This document shows, piece by piece, positions 17,651 through 26,285 of a stretch of 64,000 nt of DNA. The position numbers and the translations under genes are program-made. Origin of the DNA: Methylibium sp035476815 (lineage in GTDB: Bacteria > Pseudomonadota > Gammaproteobacteria > Burkholderiales > Burkholderiaceae_C); NCBI GenBank assembly GCA_035476815.1, contig DATILD010000104.1, forward strand, positions 1 to 64,000, in the 5' to 3' direction. Numbering within the stretch: the first letter of the stretch is position 1; the number at the start of each line of letters is the position of its first letter. The notes below the pieces were generated by a model. It was not told the DNA's origin. It saw nothing but the letters and a program-made list of their open reading frames with translations, and searched no databases.

Positions 17651-18124
17651 ATGAGCAAGCTCCACGTCAACGGCCGCGACCACACGGTCGATACCGACCC
17701 GGCCACCCCCATCCTCTGGGCCCTGCGCGACACGCTGGGCATGAGCGGCACCAAGTTCGGCTGTGGCGCGGCGCTGTGCGGCGCCTGCACCGTGCACCTG
17801 GACGGCCAGGCCATCCGCTCGTGCATCACGCCGATCGCCGCAGCCGCGGGCAAGAAGATCACCACCATCGAAGCGGCCACCGACGGCAGCGACCGTGTCG
17901 GTGCCGCGGTGCATGCCGCCTGGGTGAAGCATGACGTGGCGCAGTGCGGCTACTGCCAGAGCGGCCAGATCATGAGCGCGACCGCGTTCCTGAAGTCGCG
18001 ACCCAAGGGCAAGCAGCCCACCGTTGCCGAGATCGACGCGGCCATGGCCGGGAACATCTGCCGTTGTGGCACCTACGCCCGCATCCGTGCCGCCGTGGCC
18101 GACGCCGCGCGAACCCTCGCCTGA
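17651..18124 (+). CDS. (2Fe-2S) subunit of an isoquinoline-1-oxidoreductase-like molybdenum hydroxylase
   Basis: 157 residues. Two [2Fe-2S] sites are visible: the plant-ferredoxin type C38-x4-C43-x2-C46...C58, and the helical type C99-x2-C102...C137-x-C139. This is the small subunit of two-subunit hydroxylases of the IorAB/aldehyde-oxidoreductase group, which pass electrons from the molybdenum site to an acceptor, often a cytochrome. It ends ten bases before the large subunit gene and lies nine bases after the SDR gene. Confidence 0.92.
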   Translation: MSKLHVNGRDHTVDTDPATPILWALRDTLGMSGTKFGCGAALCGACTVHLDGQAIRSCITPIAAAAGKKITTIEAATDGSDRVGAAVHAAWVKHDVAQCGYCQSGQIMSATAFLKSRPKGKQPTVAEIDAAMAGNICRCGTYARIRAAVADAARTLA

Positions 18125-18134
18125 AGGACCCAGC

Positions 18135-20375
18135 ATGTTGCACACCTTCGATCGCGGCGAAATGCCGCGCGCCCTGCAGTACCTGCTGACCCGCGGCTCG
18201 GCGGACGACGCCACCGCGCTGCCGCGACGCAGCTTCCTCAAGCTGGCGGGTGCCAGTGGGCTGGCGCTCGGTGCGTTCCCGCACCTGGCCATGGCACAGG
18301 CGACCGGGCAGGCGGGCAGCGCTCTCGAGCCCCACGAGCAGCCGTCGGCCTTCGTGCAGATCGCGCCGAACGGCGAGGTCACGGTCACCATCAACCGGCT
18401 GGAGTTCGGCCAGGGCGTGCAGACCGGCCTGCCGATGATCCTGGCCGAGGAACTCGATGCCGACTGGCGCCTGGTGCGCAGCCGCAACGGCTCGAGCGAC
18501 CCGGCCTACCGCGATCCGCTGTTCGGCATCCACCTCACCGGCGGCTCCCACTCGATCAAGAACAGCTACACCCAGTACCGCGAACTGGGTGCGCGCGCCC
18601 GCGCGATGCTGCTGTCCGCGGCGGCCGCGCGCTGGCGCGTGGACGTGGCCAAGCTGCGTACGCAGGTCGGCACGGTACGGGGCCCGGGAGGCCGCCAGGC
18701 GGGTTACGGCGAGCTGGCCGAGGCCGCCATGGCCCTGCCGGTGCCCGAGCAGGTCACGCTGAAGAACCCCCAGGACTTCCGGATCATCGGCCGCCCGACC
18801 ACGCGGCTGGATGCGCGTGCCAAGAGCAGCGGGCGACAGGACTTCGGCATCGACACGCGCCTGGCCGGGCAACTCACCGCCGTGGTGGCGCATCCGCCGG
18901 TGTTCGGCGCCAAGCTCGCCTCGGTGGACGACCGCGCGGCGCGCGCCATCCCAGGCGTGAAGGCCGTGCTGCGCGTGCCGGTGGACCGCGGCGGCGAAGG
19001 CGTGGCCGTGGTGGCCGACGGCTACTGGCCCGCCAAGCAGGGGCGCGACGCGCTCGCGCTGCAGTGGGACATGGCCGCGGTGGAGAAGGTGGACAGCGAA
19101 CGCCTGCTGACTCGGTACCGCGATCTGGCCGGCCAGCCCGGCCCGCGCGCGTTCGATGCCGACATGGCGCCGCTGGCCACCGCGCCCCGGCGCCTGGAAG
19201 CCGAGTTCGTCTTTCCCTACCTGGCCCATGCGCCGATGGAGCCGCTGAACTGCACGGTCCGGCTGTCCGACGGGCGCGCCGAGCTCTGGGTCGGGACCCA
19301 ATGCCCCGGGCTGGACGCCGCGGCCGCCGCGGCCGTGCTGGGCCTTGCTGCCGACCAGGTGACGATGCATGTGCAGACGGCGGGGGGCGGCTTCGGCCGG
19401 CGTTTCGTCGGATCGAGCGACTATGTGGTCGAGGCCTGCGCGGTCGCCCAGGCCGCCCGCGGCGCGGGACTCGACGCACCGGTGCGCACGCTCTGGAGCC
19501 GCGAGGACGACATCAAGGGCGGCTACTACCGTCCGATGCATCTGCACCGCGCGCGCATCGGCTTCGACGAACGCGGCAACGTGCTGGCCTGGGACCATGT
19601 CATCGTCGGCCAGTCCATCACCACGGGGACGGTGTTCGGCCAGTTCCAGGTCAAGAACGGCATCGACGCCACGGCCACCGAGGGCATGCGCGATCCCTAC
19701 CCGGTGCCGATGCGCCTGACCGTCCACCACCCGACGGTGAACGTGCCGGTGCTGTGGTGGCGCAGCGTCGGATCCACCCACACCGCCTTCGTGATGGAGA
19801 CCTTGCTCGACGAGATCGCCCGCGCCACCAAGCAGGACCCGGTGGCCTACCGCATGCGCCTGTTCGGTGACCAGCACCCGCGCCACCGCGCCGCGCTGCA
19901 ACTGGCGGTGGACAAGAGCGGCTATGGCAAGAAGCAGCTGCCCGCCGGCCGCGCCTGGGGCGTGGCGGTGCACGAATCCTTCGACAGCGTCGTTGCCTAT
20001 GTCGTGGAGGCGTCGGTGCAGGACGGTCAGCCGGTGCTGCACCGCGTCGCCGCCGGCGTGCACTGCAACCTCGCCGTCAACCCGCGCAGCGTGGAGGCTC
20101 AGGTGCAGGGCGCGGCGGTGATGGGCCTGTCGATGTGCCTGCCGGGCGCGGCCATCACGCTCAAGGAGGGCGTCGTCGAGCAGAGCAACTTCGGCGACTT
20201 CGTCGTGCCCCGCATCACCGACATGCCGCAGGTCGCGGTGCACATCGTTCCCAGCGCCGAACCGCCCACCGGCATGGGCGAACCCGGCCTGCCGCCGCTG
20301 GCACCGGCCTTCGCCAATGCCATCGCGCGGTTGACCGGCAAGCCGCTGCGCGAGTTGCCCTTCAGGCTCGCGTGA
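18135..20375 (+). CDS. molybdopterin-binding large subunit, isoquinoline-1-oxidoreductase-like (IorB type)
   Basis: 746 residues. A twin-arginine leader (R31-R32-SFLKLAGASGLALGAFPHLAMAQ in part) lies about 30 residues in, so the folded complex is probably exported with its Fe-S partner. Molybdopterin-binding blocks of the xanthine dehydrogenase family are present: LEFGQGVQTG, the glycine-rich GGGFGRRF, and the C-terminal GMGEPGLPPLAPAFANA with the Glu that acts as base. It hydroxylates or oxidises an N-heterocycle or aldehyde; the substrate is not predictable. It is the last gene of the LysR-flanked SDR-IorA-IorB set. Confidence 0.9.
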   Translation: MLHTFDRGEMPRALQYLLTRGSADDATALPRRSFLKLAGASGLALGAFPHLAMAQATGQAGSALEPHEQPSAFVQIAPNGEVTVTINRLEFGQGVQTGLPMILAEELDADWRLVRSRNGSSDPAYRDPLFGIHLTGGSHSIKNSYTQYRELGARARAMLLSAAAARWRVDVAKLRTQVGTVRGPGGRQAGYGELAEAAMALPVPEQVTLKNPQDFRIIGRPTTRLDARAKSSGRQDFGIDTRLAGQLTAVVAHPPVFGAKLASVDDRAARAIPGVKAVLRVPVDRGGEGVAVVADGYWPAKQGRDALALQWDMAAVEKVDSERLLTRYRDLAGQPGPRAFDADMAPLATAPRRLEAEFVFPYLAHAPMEPLNCTVRLSDGRAELWVGTQCPGLDAAAAAAVLGLAADQVTMHVQTAGGGFGRRFVGSSDYVVEACAVAQAARGAGLDAPVRTLWSREDDIKGGYYRPMHLHRARIGFDERGNVLAWDHVIVGQSITTGTVFGQFQVKNGIDATATEGMRDPYPVPMRLTVHHPTVNVPVLWWRSVGSTHTAFVMETLLDEIARATKQDPVAYRMRLFGDQHPRHRAALQLAVDKSGYGKKQLPAGRAWGVAVHESFDSVVAYVVEASVQDGQPVLHRVAAGVHCNLAVNPRSVEAQVQGAAVMGLSMCLPGAAITLKEGVVEQSNFGDFVVPRITDMPQVAVHIVPSAEPPTGMGEPGLPPLAPAFANAIARLTGKPLRELPFRLA

Positions 20376-20563
20376 TCACTGCCGAACGAGTTGCGCTGCC
20401 AAGGCCACGGCCTCGTCCCGCAAGGCGTGGGCTCGATCCAGATTCCATGCCGCGTCCGGTCCATTGGCGGCGGCACGGTTTGGCCGTCACCGGACCGTGA
20501 TCGAACGGGCCTGCGGCTTGCTGCTGGTGCTCATTGCCGTCAAACAGGTAGGCGCCGGCCCGA

Positions 20564-20990
20564 GAAGATCGCGGCACCGGCGCATCGCCCGCAGCCGACC
20601 CTTCATCGAGGGCCCAGGCCGCTCCGGTGACACCCCAGCGGGTGCAGCCCGGAGTGGTAATAAGTCACTCCTCTGCGAAGGCGATCGGATGCAGAGTCCG
20701 AGTCGTAGCCATCACCGCATGAGGACACCGTGTCGCCCAGTGGAACGCCCGATGGGGCCGACGCGTCGAAAGCGCCGCAGCTGGCTGGGAAGGCCGCGCG
20801 GCTGAAGGTCGAGCTGCTGCTTGCCCAAGCCGTCGGCAGGTCCGCGGAGATGAGGGCGCGCCTCGTCAGCGACTTGACCGCGGTGCAGAGCGAGCTGATG
20901 TCTCTGCAGCCGGTGGACGAGCAGGCCTCCGACTTCGACCACAGCCTGTAGGTCGGCAGGCCGCCGGCGTGCGAAGATCGCGGCACCGGC
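20564..20990. repeat. 18-base direct repeat pair flanking the small candidate gene
   Basis: GAAGATCGCGGCACCGGC occurs at 20564-20581 and again, identical, at 20973-20990, followed by GCATCG and ACATCC. The copies are 409 bases apart and enclose the candidate small gene at 20730-20951, suggesting local duplication or the scar of an insertion. Confidence 0.5.
20730..20951 (+). CDS. possible small protein, unknown
   Basis: 73 residues from a GTG preceded by GAGGAC. After a polar N-terminus, the chain from about residue 15 to 62 (GKAARLKVELLLAQAVGR, MRARLVSDLTAVQSELMSL) has a heptad-like leucine pattern that would form an amphipathic helix. No family is recognised. In such GC-rich DNA a frame this long arises by chance, so the call rests on the ribosome site, the helix pattern and the terminator 60 bases downstream. 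Confidence 0.3.
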   Translation: MSPSGTPDGADASKAPQLAGKAARLKVELLLAQAVGRSAEMRARLVSDLTAVQSELMSLQPVDEQASDFDHSL

Positions 20991-21010
20991 ACATCCGCTC
21001 GCAAGACTCA

Positions 21011-21038
21011 AGAGGGCTCACTGCGAAGTGAGCCCTCT
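21011..21038 (+). terminator. strong hairpin with GCGA tetraloop
   Basis: AGAGGGCTCACT pairs perfectly with AGTGAGCCCTCT (12 bp) around GCGA, a GNRA tetraloop. On the plus strand ACTTTG follows, so it is terminator-like though the U tract is short. It separates the molybdenum hydroxylase region from the BioF-like gene at 21107. Confidence 0.6.
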
Positions 21039-21106
21039 GACTTTGTCGCGCGGGGTGTGGCGGCATCGGATCGGACCGCGTCCGATCGCAACCGTGGTGC
21101 ACTGAC

Positions 21107-22324
21107 ATGCTGCTCGCCCACCTGAGCCAACGCCTGGCGGACCGTGACGCCCTCGCCCTGCGCCGGCGGCGCCATGTCGTCGAGTCGCCCTGCGCGCCGC
21201 AGCTGCAGCGCTCGACCGAGGGGCAGGCGCCGCGGGCGCTGCTGGCCTTCTGCAGCAACGACTACCTGGGCCTGGCCGCCGATCCGCGGCTGCAAGCGGC
21301 GCTGGCCGAAGGCGCGCGGCGCTGGGGCGTCGGCAGCGGCGCGTCCCACCTCGTCAGCGGCCACTCGCGCGCCCATGCCGCGCTCGAAGAGCTGCTCGCC
21401 GACTGGCTCGCGCCCTGCGTGCCCGGTGGCAGGGCGCTGGGCCTGTGCACCGGCTACATGGCCAACCTGGCGCTGCTCACGGCGCTCGGCGACGGGCCGG
21501 CGACGCTGTTCACCGACAAGCTCAACCACGCGTCGCTGATCGACGCGGCGCTGTTGGCGCGCGCCGAGGTGCGGCGCTACCCGCATGCCCGCGTCGACCT
21601 GCTCGCCGCGCAGCTCGCGCGCTGCAGCACGCCGCTGAAGCTGATCGTCACCGACGCCGTCTTCAGCATGGACGGCGACCTCGCGCCGCTGCCCGGGATC
21701 CTGGCGCTGGCCGAGCAGCACGACGCCTGGATCGTCGTCGACGACGCCCATGGCCTGGGCGTGCTCGGCGCGCAGGGGCGCGGCAGCCTGTCGCACTTCG
21801 CGCTGCGCAGCGAGCGGCTGATCCTGATGGGCACGCTGGGCAAGGCGGTCGGCGTCGCCGGGGCCTTCGTGTTCGCCCACCCGCTGGTCGTCGACTGGCT
21901 GGTGCAGACCGCCCGGTCCTACATCTACACCACCGCGGCACCGCCGGCCGTCGCCCATGCCGCCGCCTGCAGCCTCGCGATCGTCGGCGGCCCCGAAGGC
22001 GAGCAGCGCCGCGCCGCGCTGCGCGAGCGCATCGCGCAGCTGCGCGGCGGCCTCGAGGCGCTGATCGCCGCGCGGCCCGAACTGGGCTGGCAGCTGCCGC
22101 CCTCGGGCACGCCGATCCAGCCGCTGATCGTCGGCGACAATGAGGCCGCGCTGCGCCTGTCCGCGCGGCTCGAAGCGCACGGCCTGTGGGTCACGGCGAT
22201 CCGGCCGCCCACCGTGCCGGCCGGCACCGCCCGGCTGCGCATCACGCTCAGCGCCACCCACACCGCCGACGACGTGCAACGATTGATCGACACCCTCGCC
22301 CTCGCGGCGGCGCCCGCACCATGA
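21107..22324 (+). CDS. bioF: 8-amino-7-oxononanoate synthase-like alpha-oxoamine synthase
   Basis: 405 residues, usual length. PLP-enzyme signatures: CSNDYLGLA (49-57), SGASHLVSGHSRAHAALE, the stacking His141 in LNHASLID, D212-x2-H215 in DDAHG, and the Schiff-base K246 in MGTLGKAVG. The family condenses an amino acid with an acyl-thioester; BioF uses L-alanine and pimeloyl-ACP/CoA for biotin. No other biotin gene is nearby, and the stop overlaps the start of a P450 gene (ATGA), so a role in another pathway, or a BioF/BioI-like biotin side branch, is equally possible. The start at 21107 is the first ATG before a conserved N-terminus. Confidence 0.85.
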   Translation: MLLAHLSQRLADRDALALRRRRHVVESPCAPQLQRSTEGQAPRALLAFCSNDYLGLAADPRLQAALAEGARRWGVGSGASHLVSGHSRAHAALEELLADWLAPCVPGGRALGLCTGYMANLALLTALGDGPATLFTDKLNHASLIDAALLARAEVRRYPHARVDLLAAQLARCSTPLKLIVTDAVFSMDGDLAPLPGILALAEQHDAWIVVDDAHGLGVLGAQGRGSLSHFALRSERLILMGTLGKAVGVAGAFVFAHPLVVDWLVQTARSYIYTTAAPPAVAHAAACSLAIVGGPEGEQRRAALRERIAQLRGGLEALIAARPELGWQLPPSGTPIQPLIVGDNEAALRLSARLEAHGLWVTAIRPPTVPAGTARLRITLSATHTADDVQRLIDTLALAAAPAP

Positions 22325-23550
22325 GCGCCGTCCTCGAGCCCGCACGGCCGCCTGGCGCGGCGCCGCTCGGCGCCGGCTTCGCCGACGATCCCTACCCGAC
22401 CTACCGCGCCTGGCGCGAGGCCGGGCCGGTGCTGTGGAGCGAGGACTTCTTCGGCGGCGCCTGGTTGGTGAGCCGCCATGCCGAGGTCGCGCAGGTGCTG
22501 CGCGATCCGCGCCTGTCGGCGCGCCGCACCGGCGGCTGGGTCATGCAGGACGACGACGACCGGCGCGAGCTGGCCGGCTTCCAGCGCCTGTTCGCCCGCG
22601 CGCTGCTGTTCCTCGACGAACCCGAGCATGGCCGCGTGCACGAGCTGCTGTACGCCGCCTTGCGGCCCGCCGCGCTGCAGCGCCTCGTGCCCTGCATCGA
22701 CCGGACGATCGACGAGCTGCTCGACGCCGCCGACACCGGCCGCGGCTTCGACTTCATGAGCGCGGTCGCGCGACCCCTGCCGGCGCGGGTGATCGCGCAG
22801 CTGCTCGGCGTGCCGGGCTCGGCGCATGCGGAGATCACGGCCTGGTCCGAGGACCTGTCGGCCTTTCTCGGCGCGTTGCGGCCCACGCGCGTGCAGGCCC
22901 GCCGGGCCCAGATCAGCCTGTTGGCGATGGCCCGCTGCGTCGAGGATCTGCTCGCGACGCGGCGCCACGCGCCCGGCGACGACCTGATCGGCCTGCTGCT
23001 GCAGGCCGAGGCGCGCGGCGAGCTCCACGACCGCGCCGAGCTGCTGGCGCAATGCGTGATGCTGCTGTTCGCCGGCTACGAGACCACCCGCAACCTGCTG
23101 GGCAACGGCGTGCAGGCGCTGCTGAGCCATCCGGCGCAGTGGCAACGCCTGCAGGCCGAGCCGCAGCTGATCGCAGCGGCGTTGCGCGAGCTGCTGCGCT
23201 ACGAGAGCCCGGTGCAGTACACCGGCCGGCGCGTTGCCACCGACTGCGTGCTGCACGGCCAGCCGGTGCGGCGCGGCGACCTGGTGATCGCGCTGATCGG
23301 CGCCGCCAACCGCGACCCGCGGCAGCACGACCGTCCCGACGAGCTCGACATCGCACGGCCGCCGCGGCCCTCGCTGGCCTTCGGCACCGGCCCGCATGTG
23401 TGCATCGGCGCGGCGCTGACGATGCTCGAGGGCGAGGCGCTGCTGCGCCGGCTGCTCGAGCGCCGACCCGATCTGCGCCTGCGCGACGCGGCGCCGCGCT
23501 GGAGCGGCAGCCCGCTGTACCGCGGCCTGGCGGCCTTGCACGTCGGCTGA
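22321..23550 (+). CDS. cytochrome P450
   Basis: 409 residues, a soluble bacterial-type P450. The I-helix acid-alcohol pair is in FAGYETTRN, the K-helix ExxR in RELLRYESPVQYTGR, and the heme-binding loop is FGTGPHVCIG with Cys361 as thiolate ligand. It needs a ferredoxin/reductase, none of which is adjacent. It overlaps the BioF-like gene by 4 bases and lies 41 bases before a glycosyltransferase, so the three are probably one transcript. The BioF partner recalls Bacillus BioI, a P450 that cleaves acyl-ACP to pimeloyl-ACP, but the glycosyltransferase fits secondary metabolism better. Confidence 0.93.
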   Translation: MSAVLEPARPPGAAPLGAGFADDPYPTYRAWREAGPVLWSEDFFGGAWLVSRHAEVAQVLRDPRLSARRTGGWVMQDDDDRRELAGFQRLFARALLFLDEPEHGRVHELLYAALRPAALQRLVPCIDRTIDELLDAADTGRGFDFMSAVARPLPARVIAQLLGVPGSAHAEITAWSEDLSAFLGALRPTRVQARRAQISLLAMARCVEDLLATRRHAPGDDLIGLLLQAEARGELHDRAELLAQCVMLLFAGYETTRNLLGNGVQALLSHPAQWQRLQAEPQLIAAALRELLRYESPVQYTGRRVATDCVLHGQPVRRGDLVIALIGAANRDPRQHDRPDELDIARPPRPSLAFGTGPHVCIGAALTMLEGEALLRRLLERRPDLRLRDAAPRWSGSPLYRGLAALHVG

Positions 23551-23591
23551 ACGGTCCCGGTGCCGGCGCAGACCGGCCCGCACAATCTTGC

Positions 23592-24821
23592 ATGCGGATC
23601 CTGATCGCGTGCGTCGGCAGCGCCGGCGACGTGCACCCCTTCATCGCGATCGGGCAGGCCCTGGCCCGGCGCGGCCACGAGGTCGAGCTGCAGGCCTCGC
23701 CGCACTTCCGCGCGCGGGTCGAGGCGGCCGGGCTGACGCTGCTGCCGCTCGGCACCGAGGCCGACTACCAGCGGGTCGTGCGCTGCGCCGACTTGTGGAA
23801 CCCGCGCCGCAGCTTTCCGCTGATGTGGGGCGAGCTGCAGCAGCGGCTCGTCGAGGCCCACGACGCCCTGGTTGCACGCGTGCGCCCCGGCGACACGGTG
23901 CTGGTCGGCAGCACGCTGGCGTGGCAGACGCGGCTCGCGCAGGAGACCCAGGGCCTGCCGGCGGCGACGGTGCACCTGTCGCCGCTGTGCATCTTCTCGG
24001 CCGAGGCGCCGGCCCGGCTGCCGGGTTGGCCGGACCTCGGCGGCTGGCCGGTCTGGCTGGTGCGGGCGCTGCACGGCGCGGCCGAGCGCGGCGTCATCGA
24101 TCGCACGGTGGCGCCGGGCCTCGACGCGATCCGGCGGCGGCTCGGCCTGGCGCCGGTGCGGCGCGTGCTCGGCCGCTGGGTCCATGCGCCGCAGCGGGTC
24201 GTCTGCGCCTGGCCGGACTGGTTCGCGCCGCCGCAGCGCGACTGGCCGGCGCAGGCCGTCACGACCGGCTTCGTGCGCTGGCCGGCGCCGGCCGGCACGG
24301 CGCTGCCGCCGGCGCTGGTGCGCTTCCTCGACGCGGGCCCGGCGCCGCTCGGCTTCACGCCCGGCTCGGCGATGGCGCATGGGCGCGACTTCTTCGCGCG
24401 CGCCGTCGCCGCGAGCGCCGAGCTCGGACAGCGCGCGGTGCTCGTCACGCCCTATGCCGACCAGCTGCCGGCGGCGCTGCCGGCGTCGGTCCATGTCGTC
24501 GACTACGCGCCCTTCGAGCTGCTGCTGCCGCGGCTGCGCGCGCTGGTGCACCACGGCGGCATCGGCACCGCGGCGCAGGCCGCGGCGGCCGGCCTGCCGC
24601 AGGGCTTCGTGCCTTGGGCGCACGACCAGTTCGACAACGCCGCGCGCTGGTCCGGGCGCGGCGTGGGCTGGCGGCTGCCGCGCCACGGCTGGGCGCGGAG
24701 CCTGGAGCGGCTGCTGGGCGATCCGGCGGTCGCGGTCGCCGCGGCGCGCCACGCGGCCCTGCTGGCGCCGAACGACGCGCAGGAGCGCATCGCCGACCTG
24801 ATCGAGGGGCTGCGGCCCTAG
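23592..24821 (+). CDS. GT-B glycosyltransferase (UGT/MGT-like, family 1/28 type)
   Basis: 409 residues. The N-terminal acceptor domain starts MRILIACVGSAGDVHPFIAIGQALARRGHEV in overlapping pieces, and the C-terminal nucleotide-sugar domain has the HHGGIGT motif and a conserved PWAHDQFDNAARW, where UGT-like enzymes bind the sugar donor. Such enzymes glycosylate small lipophilic aglycones, as in macrolide, carotenoid or lipid glycosylation. It is last in the BioF-P450-GT series, and its stop overlaps the stop of the convergent LanC-like gene by 4 bases. Confidence 0.88.
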   Translation: MRILIACVGSAGDVHPFIAIGQALARRGHEVELQASPHFRARVEAAGLTLLPLGTEADYQRVVRCADLWNPRRSFPLMWGELQQRLVEAHDALVARVRPGDTVLVGSTLAWQTRLAQETQGLPAATVHLSPLCIFSAEAPARLPGWPDLGGWPVWLVRALHGAAERGVIDRTVAPGLDAIRRRLGLAPVRRVLGRWVHAPQRVVCAWPDWFAPPQRDWPAQAVTTGFVRWPAPAGTALPPALVRFLDAGPAPLGFTPGSAMAHGRDFFARAVAASAELGQRAVLVTPYADQLPAALPASVHVVDYAPFELLLPRLRALVHHGGIGTAAQAAAAGLPQGFVPWAHDQFDNAARWSGRGVGWRLPRHGWARSLERLLGDPAVAVAAARHAALLAPNDAQERIADLIEGLRP

Positions 24822-26047
24822 CGCGCGCCGTCGGGCCTGCCGAAGAACACGTCGAGCGTCGGGAAGGCGGACCGGCCGCGCAGGCAGTCCCACAGGTACA
24901 CCGCCAGACCCAGGTCGCCGGTCCACAGCGAGTAGCGCAGCTGCCCGTGGCGCGCGGCGTCGGCCTCGGCCTGGGCGATCGCGTGCATCGCGAAGGCGCG
25001 CGCCCGGGCCAGCCAGCGAGGGTCGCCGGTGCGCTCGTGCAGCTTCAGGAAGGCGTAGCCGTTGCCGGCCGTGCCGTGGCAGAGGTTGGCGCCCTTGGTC
25101 AGCGGGCCGGCGGCCCATACGGCCTCGCCGGCGGCGCGCAGCAGCCCGTCGAGCTCGGTGCCCGGAAAATCGCCGAGGCAGACCACGAAGCCCGGCGCGC
25201 CATGGCAGAACTGCATCAGCATGCGCGGCGGCCGCCCGGGCGGTTCGTCGAGCTGGGTGCGCCAGTTGGCGCGGCCCGCGTCCCAGGTGGCGGTGCGCGC
25301 GATGGTGCCGGCGATGCGCTGCTGCCAGACGGGCCAGACGCCCGCTTCGAGCAGGTGACGGCCGCGGATCAGCGCGAGGGCCGTCGCGACGAAGCCGTGC
25401 ACGCCGTCGAGGTAGCTGCTGCGGTGGCCGTAGAGCTCCTGCTCCCAGTAGTGGCAGGCGTGGGCGTCGGACCACTGCAACTGCTCTTCCAGACGGGTCG
25501 CGAGGCGGCGGTACAGCGCCTGCCAGCGCGGGTGCGGCGCGCGCTCGTGCACGAAGGCCGTGGCGAGCAGGGCGCCGGGCGAGCCCCACATCAGCTCGCG
25601 GGCCGGGTGGTCGAGGCTGCTCTCCAGCAGGGCCGCGAGCGCGTCGGACCGCGCCGCGCTCGGCGCGTCGGCCCAGGCCATCAGCTCGATCGGCAGGTCG
25701 CCCATCAGGTAGGCGCCGAACTCGGGGTGGCCGTCGGCGCGCAGCCAGGCGCGGTTCAGCTCGCGCAGCGCGTCGAGGTCGAAGGCCGCCGCGGCCTGCG
25801 CGATCGCGCCGACCGCGCGCAGGTAGCGCAGCGCCCAGACGACGCCGGCGGCGCCAAAGTAGAGCGTGGTCGAGACGCGGGCCGGGTCCTCGCCGGGGTC
25901 CAGGTCCCTGGGGTGGGTCGGCCACCAGCGGCCGGCCGCGTACCGCGCCTCGGCATCGCGGACGATCCACTCGATCGCCCGGCGGGCGCGCTCGGCGTCC
26001 CAGGCAAGGGTCCCGAGGGGTTCATGGCGGGCCGGGTCGTGCAGCAT
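24818..26047 (-). CDS. LanC-like protein (lanthionine synthetase C family)
   Basis: 409 residues forming the alpha/alpha-toroid of the LanC/LANCL family: repeated GxxG-containing helices (YLDGVHGFVATALALIRG, MQFCHGAPGFVVCLGD, NLCHGTAGNGYAFLKLHERTG, YSLWTGDLGLAVYLWDCL). The zinc ligands of LanC are present as the Cys of FCHGAPG and the Cys-His of LCHGTAGNG. LanC cyclises dehydrated lanthipeptides, while free-standing LanC-like proteins have other, mostly unknown roles. No dehydratase or precursor peptide is seen nearby. It is convergent with the glycosyltransferase and starts at an ATG with a weak ribosome site. Confidence 0.88.
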   Translation of the reverse strand: MLHDPARHEPLGTLAWDAERARRAIEWIVRDAEARYAAGRWWPTHPRDLDPGEDPARVSTTLYFGAAGVVWALRYLRAVGAIAQAAAAFDLDALRELNRAWLRADGHPEFGAYLMGDLPIELMAWADAPSAARSDALAALLESSLDHPARELMWGSPGALLATAFVHERAPHPRWQALYRRLATRLEEQLQWSDAHACHYWEQELYGHRSSYLDGVHGFVATALALIRGRHLLEAGVWPVWQQRIAGTIARTATWDAGRANWRTQLDEPPGRPPRMLMQFCHGAPGFVVCLGDFPGTELDGLLRAAGEAVWAAGPLTKGANLCHGTAGNGYAFLKLHERTGDPRWLARARAFAMHAIAQAEADAARHGQLRYSLWTGDLGLAVYLWDCLRGRSAFPTLDVFFGRPDGAR

Positions 26048-26285
26048 GCGCGGACATCATCGCGCAAGCCGGGCTGCCGCCCTCGGCCGCCGCCGCCCTC
26101 GCTCGCAACCCGCCGACGCCTCCAGCGGGGCCGACGGCAGGCATCGCCCGGCGCCGACACGAGCGATGGAGATTCCCCTACAGCGCCGTCTCGCGCCTTG
26201 TCGCAGCATGCCGATCACGCCCGACGCACGGGTGCCCTGGCTGCAGTTCGCCGGGGCCCGTGCGCCTTGTTGGAGACCCCGCCCC

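Larger units (their letters stand above)
20376..21106. other. 731-base region with one doubtful small gene, a direct repeat and a terminator hairpin
   Basis: No convincing full-size gene is present. The only candidate is a 73-codon frame at 20730. Two copies of an 18-base direct repeat (20564-20581 and 20973-20990) bracket it, and a strong hairpin stands at 21011-21038. A 7-bp inverted repeat GATCGGA/TCCGATC (21069-21087) lies in the leader of the next gene and may be an operator. Confidence 0.6.

Noticed and set aside
21107..22324. Assigning the BioF-like gene firmly to biotin synthesis
   Set aside because: No bioA, bioB, bioC or bioD is near, and the coupled P450 and glycosyltransferase point elsewhere; the gene symbol is a family label only.
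24818..26285. A lanthipeptide gene cluster around the LanC-like gene
   Set aside because: No dehydratase, transporter or Ser/Thr/Cys-rich precursor was found in the adjacent gaps; the 26048-26285 gap holds only an in-frame extension of the response regulator.
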